Shown here piece by piece: positions 63,420-64,000 of a DNA stretch of 64,000 nucleotides. The DNA comes from Planctomycetota bacterium (GTDB taxonomy: Bacteria > Planctomycetota > Phycisphaerae > Sedimentisphaerales > Anaerohalosphaeraceae), in NCBI GenBank assembly GCA_019456225.1, contig VRUI01000009.1, positions 29,936-93,935 of the forward strand, given 5' to 3'. Within the stretch, counting starts at the first letter, position 1. Each line of letters starts with the position of its first letter. The notes under the pieces are model-generated. The model had not been told where the DNA came from. It saw only the letters and a program-made list of their open reading frames with translations, and searched no databases. The translations under genes and the position numbers were made by a program.

Positions 63420-64000
63420 CTAATTTTCTCATTTAATTACCCCTTCATCTTAAATTTGAAAACGTCTTAACGACTACATTAAATATAAGAAATAGAATCC
63501 CGGATGCAAATCGTAGAGGAGTGTTTTTTCTGGAATTCCCGAAAAAATGTCAAAATAGGCAAAAAAACGTGTTGATTAAGTAAAACTGTCCATTGTTTAT
63601 GGATAGACATAGTGTGTAATTCAGATACAGGGATGGAATTCAGGCTTAAAACCAGCGGCATCAAGTTAATGAAATATACTCTTGATTTTGCCAATATTGA
63701 GTTGTAAAATATTTCTGTGGTCGAGTTTTCTTTTATTATTTCTTGCCATTGGATCTCACAGATTTCAAGCAGAATTTCAGCCATGAAGATCATGATGAAA
63801 ATGATGCGATAAATGATTTGATTAAAAGTTTTTTTTAATTTACATTATAAGGTATTCTTATGGCGGTAATAATTATTTGGATGAATGGAAGTTTGGCTTG
63901 AAAGCTAAAAGATCTAAAATGATGGTTCTCATCCAATAAAGTTGGTTAAAATTAAATAAAATTTAGTGGACATTATGCTGTCTTTCATGAGATAAGTTTC
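63420..64000. other. Gene-free right end
   Basis: AT-rich, no supported gene. A minus-strand frame (63479-63793) has no ribosome-binding site and no recognisable family. Confidence 0.45.

Noticed and set aside
63479..63793. 104-residue minus-strand frame at the right end
   Set aside because: AT-rich, no start signal and no recognisable domain.
1..64000. tRNA genes
   Set aside because: No cloverleaf with a GGTTCGAATCC-type T-loop was noticed on either strand by eye; a tRNAscan run would settle it.

Overview
The window looks like a chromosomal segment of a Phycisphaerae-type planctomycete, probably close to the Sedimentisphaerales. This is inferred from protein content only: secreted proteins ending in dockerin-like Ca-binding repeats of the type DLNKDLKVDLADL...YWL, a pseudopilin with an H-X9-DG tail, a DUF3616 protein, five DUF1080 (3-keto-disaccharide hydrolase) domains in three proteins, an unlinked dnaA, and many intergenic hairpin repeats. 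No rRNA, tRNA, CRISPR array, prophage or intact insertion sequence was recognised.

Layout. 1-4.9 kb (minus strand): a cut-off membrane chemoreceptor or sensor, cheD, an orphan membrane protein overlapping a TiaS-like protein, then a coupled group of ModE-type regulator, secreted dockerin protein and pseudopilin, and a ferredoxin. 5.0-7.4 kb (plus): SRP RNA, dnaX (with a candidate slippage site) and recR. 7.6-13 kb: a secreted DUF3616/dockerin protein behind a consensus promoter, a DUF4143 ATPase, a DUF1080 lipoprotein and a membrane-anchored unknown. 13.1-16.8 kb: rpoN and thiSGH. 16.9-25.3 kb (minus): rimO, pgsA and hypF-C-D-E-A-B, a full [NiFe]-hydrogenase maturation set with no hydrogenase structural gene in view. 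25.3-30.3 kb: a small orphan transcription unit, a DegT aminotransferase, rubrerythrin, then 2.4 kb of gene-free repeats. 30.2-38.9 kb: dnaK (possible sigma-54 and sigma-70 promoters), ftsY, dnaA, an AT-rich RloA/RloB (AbiL-like) pair and a PlsC acyltransferase. 39-46 kb: two DUF1080 proteins, an HtrA protease, a GcvT-family protein and a phosphoesterase. 46-54.3 kb: yidC-mnmE, an SNase/STN fusion with a Gly-Asn-Tyr tail, hisC, a small exported protein and mcsA-mcsB. 54.4-64 kb: a membrane-protein/HTH pair, an ECF sigma factor with an anti-sigma/LolA-like protein, a DUF6159 protein, three membrane proteins including a CPBP protease, purE, a MEMO protein and a candidate structured RNA.

The most unusual feature is a composite intergenic repeat with two hairpins and an AT-rich linker (called SC-repeat here). 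Eight full and two partial copies occur. In every full copy the first hairpin starts 2-5 bases after a stop codon, or contains it, in the sense direction of the upstream gene. Copies separate pgsA/hypF, hypC/hypD and hypA/hypB inside what looks like one operon. A second palindrome type is inserted in frame inside hypF. These, the dnaX slippage site, the orphan transcription unit at 25.75-26.04 kb and the folded segment at 63.3 kb are the best leads for undescribed biology. All family assignments come from reading motifs; no database search was possible.
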